The notes under the pieces: model-generated
The model's database searches: none
What the model saw: only the letters and a program-made list of their open reading frames with translations
Told to the model about the DNA's origin: nothing
In this document: positions 14,896-16,857 of the stretch, one piece after another
How positions within the stretch are numbered: the first letter of the stretch is position 1
Layout of the letters: the number at the start of each line of letters is the position of its first letter
Assembly (NCBI GenBank): GCA_964450715.1
Contig: CAYVFC010000165.1
Location: 1 to 16,857 of the forward strand
From: CAYVFC01 sp964450715
GTDB taxonomy: Bacteria; Myxococcota_A; Polyangia; Polyangiales; JAFGIB01
Length of the DNA stretch: 16,857 nt
Reading direction: 5' to 3'
Program-made: the position numbers and the translations under genes

Positions 14896-15174
14896 ATGCT
14901 CGGTAGCTTCAAGCACAAGGGGTTACGGAAGCTCTTCGAATCGGGCAATACCGCCGGAGTCGATACGCGCCACGTGGACCGCCTACGAAAGATACTCGCG
15001 CTTCTGGCGACTGCAGAAAGTATAGAGGATATGAGCCTTCCCGGACTCAACCTACACGAGCTCAAAGGCGCGCGTAAGGGAACCTGGTCGGTGAAGGTTA
15101 GCGGTAACTGGAGAATTACTTTCCGATTCGAAAAAGGAGACGTCATCGACGCAGACTACGAAGACTATCACTAA
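14896..15174 (+). CDS. higB: HigB-like RelE/ParE-superfamily toxin
   Basis: A 92-residue toxin of the HigB group, normally a ribosome-dependent mRNA endonuclease. Recognisable family features are the N-terminal SFKHKGLRKLFE, LNLHELKGARKGTWSVKVSGNWR in the middle and the end FRFEKGDVIDADYEDYH. The length is typical. It precedes its antitoxin by 15 bases, the reversed gene order that defines higBA. ATG 14896 has no ribosome binding site and lies at the predicted transcription start, so leaderless translation is likely. It diverges from the SEC-C gene. Confidence 0.9.
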   Translation: MLGSFKHKGLRKLFESGNTAGVDTRHVDRLRKILALLATAESIEDMSLPGLNLHELKGARKGTWSVKVSGNWRITFRFEKGDVIDADYEDYH

Positions 15175-15189
15175 CCGAAGGAGTATCAG

Positions 15190-15477
15190 ATGCGCATGCA
15201 TGATCCACCCCATCCCGGCGAAATCATCAGGGAGTTCTGCATCGAACCCTTGAACCTGACGGTAACCGAAACCGCCAAGGCTCTGGGGATAGCGCGAAAG
15301 ACGCTTTCCTCACTTCTCAACGGCAGAGCGGGCATCAGCCCGGAAATGGCGCTACGGTTGTCGCGCGTTTTCGGGAGAACCCCGGAGGGCTGGCTTCGGC
15401 TCCAGTTACAGTTCGACCTGTGGCGAGCGCAAAGGTCGGCCGATCTCACCGGTCTGAAGCGGATAAAGGCGGCGTGA
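15190..15477 (+). CDS. higA: HigA-family HTH antitoxin
   Basis: A 95-residue XRE-type DNA-binding antitoxin that neutralises HigB and represses the operon. Family hallmarks are HPGEIIREFCIEPLNLTVTETA, the helix-turn-helix ALGIARKTLSSLLNGRAGISPEMALRLSRVFG (about 32-63), and the WLRLQLQFDLWRA tail. AAGGAG lies 6 bases before ATG 15190, so unlike higB it has a good ribosome binding site; translation may favour the antitoxin. The likely operator is the inverted repeat at 14867-14885. Confidence 0.93.
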   Translation: MRMHDPPHPGEIIREFCIEPLNLTVTETAKALGIARKTLSSLLNGRAGISPEMALRLSRVFGRTPEGWLRLQLQFDLWRAQRSADLTGLKRIKAA

Positions 15478-15543
15478 GCCGCACTGGAATCCGTCTATCC
15501 CTTTTCACTCCTCCCAGCATTCGTAACGGGTCATATATGACAA

Positions 15544-15604
15544 TCCCCGCCTTCCTCCCCGTTCTTTCGCTCAATTTCCCCAAACGTGGGGACAAAGGCG
15601 GGGA
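15544..15604. repeat. Nested inverted repeats downstream of higA
   Basis: TCCCCGCCTT (15544-15553) pairs perfectly with AAGGCGGGGA (15595-15604), and CCCCA-AACG-TGGGG forms an inner stem. It lies 66 bases after higA and just before tRNA copy C. It could terminate higBA, although there is no U-tract, or be a recombination site. The right arm lies in GTGGGGACAAAGGCGGGGAC (15586-15605), which recurs with three changes at 15796-15815. Confidence 0.5.
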
Positions 15605-15605
15605 C
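15586..15605 (+). repeat. GTGGGGACAAA direct repeat, copy 1 (partner 15796-15815)
   Basis: Twenty bases recur at 15796-15815 with three differences. The two copies flank tRNA-Gly copy C (15621-15704) at similar distances, as direct repeats around an inserted or duplicated segment might. Confidence 0.5.
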
Positions 15606-15620
15606 CCGCTCCTGATCCGC

Positions 15621-15704
15621 TTGACGCCCACCCCGGGCATGGCTAATGATTCCCACAAGTTGCGGGCATAACTCAGTGGTAGAGTGACAGCTTCCCAAGC
15701 TGAA
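15621..15704 (+). pseudogene. tRNA-Gly(CCC) 5'-half pseudogene with promoter, copy C
   Basis: TTGACG (15621-15626), 17 bases, then TAATGA (15644-15649) form a promoter. From 15662 the sequence reads like the first 43 bases of a bacterial tRNA-Gly: acceptor GCGGGCA, D-arm TAACTCAGTGGTAGAGT, anticodon arm CAGC-TTCCCAA-GCTG (anticodon CCC). It then fails: no variable loop, T-arm (GTTCGA) or acceptor 3' strand follows, so it is truncated. It is the best preserved of three copies. Copy B shares promoter spacing and most bases. Confidence 0.8.
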
Positions 15705-15795
15705 ATTCTCCCCCGTAATCACTAGCGAATTTCAAACATATCAACCACTTTCCGCTTCCAGGCGTTGCATGCTGTTTCGCGCTGTTGCGGAAAAG

Positions 15796-15815
15796 GTGGG
15801 GACAAAAGTGGGAAC
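15796..15815 (+). repeat. GTGGGGACAAA direct repeat, copy 2
   Basis: Partner of 15586-15605, with three differences. It lies in a 58-codon open stretch (15691-15864) reading EKVGTKVGT, which could be the tail of a lost gene; I cannot assign it. Confidence 0.45.
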
Positions 15816-15845
15816 GGTTTCGCCCGCCGAACCGGAGCTTCTCGC

Positions 15846-15894
15846 GGACTCGGAAGTCTTGTGACTTCCGGCACTTCCGAGTATATTTCCGAGT
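15846..15894 (+). promoter_or_regulatory. TTCCGAG repeat array and promoter of the AlbA_2 gene, copy R2
   Basis: The stretch contains CTCGGAAG followed by ACTTCCGG, ACTTCCGAG and TTTCCGAG, like the copy at 10589-10640. A promoter overlaps it: TTGTGA (15859-15864), 17 bases, TATATT (15882-15887), placing the start at about 15895, the gene's ATG. The repeats would be well placed to bind a repressor, possibly the AlbA_2 protein itself (inference). Confidence 0.5.
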
Positions 15895-16842
15895 ATGAAT
15901 GCCGAGGATCTACTCACCCGCGAGGAGGGAAAAACCCTGGAGTTCAAGCGCGACGCTTCCTCGCCGGCCGGTATCGTGCGAACGCTGGTCGCTTTTGCGA
16001 ACACATCGGGAGGCATTCTGGTTGTCGGAGTCGAGGACAAAACGAGAAAGGTTCGCGGAGTTTCGTCACCGCTGGATATCGAGGAGAAGCTGGCGAACAT
16101 CATTAGCGACGGCATTCACCCCCTGCTGTCGCCCGATATCAGCATCCTGCCCTGGCGGAAAACGCACTTGGTCGCCGTAGAGGTCTACCCGAGCTCGCTG
16201 AGGCCTCATCACGTACGAAAAGAGGGGCAGAATCACGGGATCTACGTACGTGTCGGCTCGACCAACCGACGCGCGGACGGCGTCATCGTCGCCGACATGA
16301 CCCGACAGGTCCGCAACGAGTCGTTCGACGAACAGCCAATACCGACTCTGAACTCGGAAGCGATCGACTTCCGAGCGGCTTCCGAGGTGTTTGCCGAGAA
16401 GAGAACCTTGAAACGCGGCGATCTGCTGACCCTCCGCCTGACTGCGAAGCACCAGAGAACGATCGTCCCCACCGTTGCCGGTGTCCTGCTCTTCGGCAAG
16501 GACCGCCTGGCCCACTTTCCGGATGCATGGATCCAGGCGGGCCGCTTTCACGGTGCCGATCGCTCGAAGATCCTGGATACGGTTTCGCTGCGATCACTCC
16601 CGGTCAAGGCCATCGATGAAAGCATTGCCTTCATTCGAAAACACATATCCGAAGAAACCCGTATCGAAGGAGTTCGCCGAAACGACCTGTGGCCGATTCC
16701 GCTGCCCGCAATACGGGAGGCGGTGATCAACGCGGTAGTGCACGCGGACTATTCCCAGTCCGGGGCTCCGATCCGGCTATCCCTTTTCGATAATCGGATC
16801 GAGATCCACGCGTGTTCGCTTAAGCCGCCTAATCGCGCATAA
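15895..16842 (+). CDS. AlbA_2/Schlafen-type ATP-binding regulator, C-terminus truncated
   Basis: A 315-residue product. The N-terminal AlbA_2 (Schlafen) domain at about 5-130 shows EGKTLEFKRD, FANTSGGILVVGVED and GIYVRVGSTNRRA. A conserved linker, SEAIDFRAASE (154-164), leads to KHQRTIVPTVAGVLLFGKD. Near the end is the start of a GHKL-type ATPase region, AIREAVINAVVHADY, including its N-box-like Glu and Asn. Family members continue after NRIEI for roughly 100 or more residues with a winged helix. Here the frame instead ends in the unrelated HACSLKPPNRA, so the gene is probably broken by an insertion or junction at about 16808. ATG 15895 has no ribosome binding site but lies at the predicted transcription start. 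These proteins are often transcription regulators in accessory DNA. Confidence 0.8.
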   Translation: MNAEDLLTREEGKTLEFKRDASSPAGIVRTLVAFANTSGGILVVGVEDKTRKVRGVSSPLDIEEKLANIISDGIHPLLSPDISILPWRKTHLVAVEVYPSSLRPHHVRKEGQNHGIYVRVGSTNRRADGVIVADMTRQVRNESFDEQPIPTLNSEAIDFRAASEVFAEKRTLKRGDLLTLRLTAKHQRTIVPTVAGVLLFGKDRLAHFPDAWIQAGRFHGADRSKILDTVSLRSLPVKAIDESIAFIRKHISEETRIEGVRRNDLWPIPLPAIREAVINAVVHADYSQSGAPIRLSLFDNRIEIHACSLKPPNRA

Positions 16843-16857
16843 CCATTATTGAAAAAG
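16809..16857. other. Foreign-looking sequence at the right edge
   Basis: After the last AlbA_2 family residue (NRIEI) the bases no longer encode the family, and the composition shifts to A+T (CATTATTGAAAAAG at the end). It may be the start of an insertion element or the next island junction. Too little is visible to classify. Confidence 0.4.

Noticed and set aside
14715..15146. N-terminal extension of the SEC-C frame
   Set aside because: It would run across higB and its promoter, and its translation is Ser/Arg/Pro-rich without domains; the GTG at 14714 has a good ribosome binding site.
15662..15740. Functional tRNA-Gly
   Set aside because: Only the 5' half is present; no T-arm or 3' acceptor strand follows.

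Overview
The window looks like part of a draft genome or metagenome-assembled scaffold from a high-GC Gram-negative bacterium. It contains one run of ten Ns next to poly-G. A Myxococcota-like or other former-deltaproteobacterial host is suggested by the long Gly/Ser-rich lipoprotein linker, the EGF-like module, and a PilZ protein with an apparent AMIN-type C-terminus. This is an inference from style, not a phylogenetic placement.

Left part (1-7347): after a poorly coding start with a 30-codon ferredoxin-motif ORF come a secreted GH16 beta-glucanase-like lipoprotein (minus), a small four-helix membrane protein with a probable frameshift in a 7-A run (minus), a PilZ-TM-AMIN-like protein (plus), a structured G-rich stretch with the assembly gap, and a full MaeB-type malic enzyme with its C-terminal phosphotransacetylase-like domain (plus). 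These look like resident genes.

Right part (7348-16857): this resembles an accessory island assembled in modules. It holds an AT-richer unrecognised protein that reads as a kinase-like unit fused to a degenerate second copy of itself; a VapBC pair (ATGA overlap); a decayed lipoprotein; a large SWIM/SNF2 helicase preceded on the same strand by a SEC-C protein with an internal duplication; a HigBA pair; and an AlbA_2/Schlafen-type ATP-binding protein whose C-terminus is cut off near the right edge.

Three remnants related to the 5' half of a tRNA-Gly(CCC) gene, two of them with the same promoter, all on the plus strand, lie exactly between these modules (about 9463, 10755 and 15621). They divide the island into kinase-like / vapBC-lipoprotein / SNF2-SEC-C-higBA / AlbA_2 blocks and suggest repeated insertion or duplication at a tRNA-Gly locus. 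A TTCCGAG-rich repeat links the AlbA_2 promoter, the AlbA_2 coding region and the decayed stretch near 10.6 kb. Promoters of vapB, higB and the AlbA_2 gene sit so close to their ATGs that leaderless transcripts are likely.

The best candidates for something undescribed are the tandem kinase-like protein and the tRNA-Gly-partitioned island. The functional links among the island genes (defence, stress or maintenance) are inference only.
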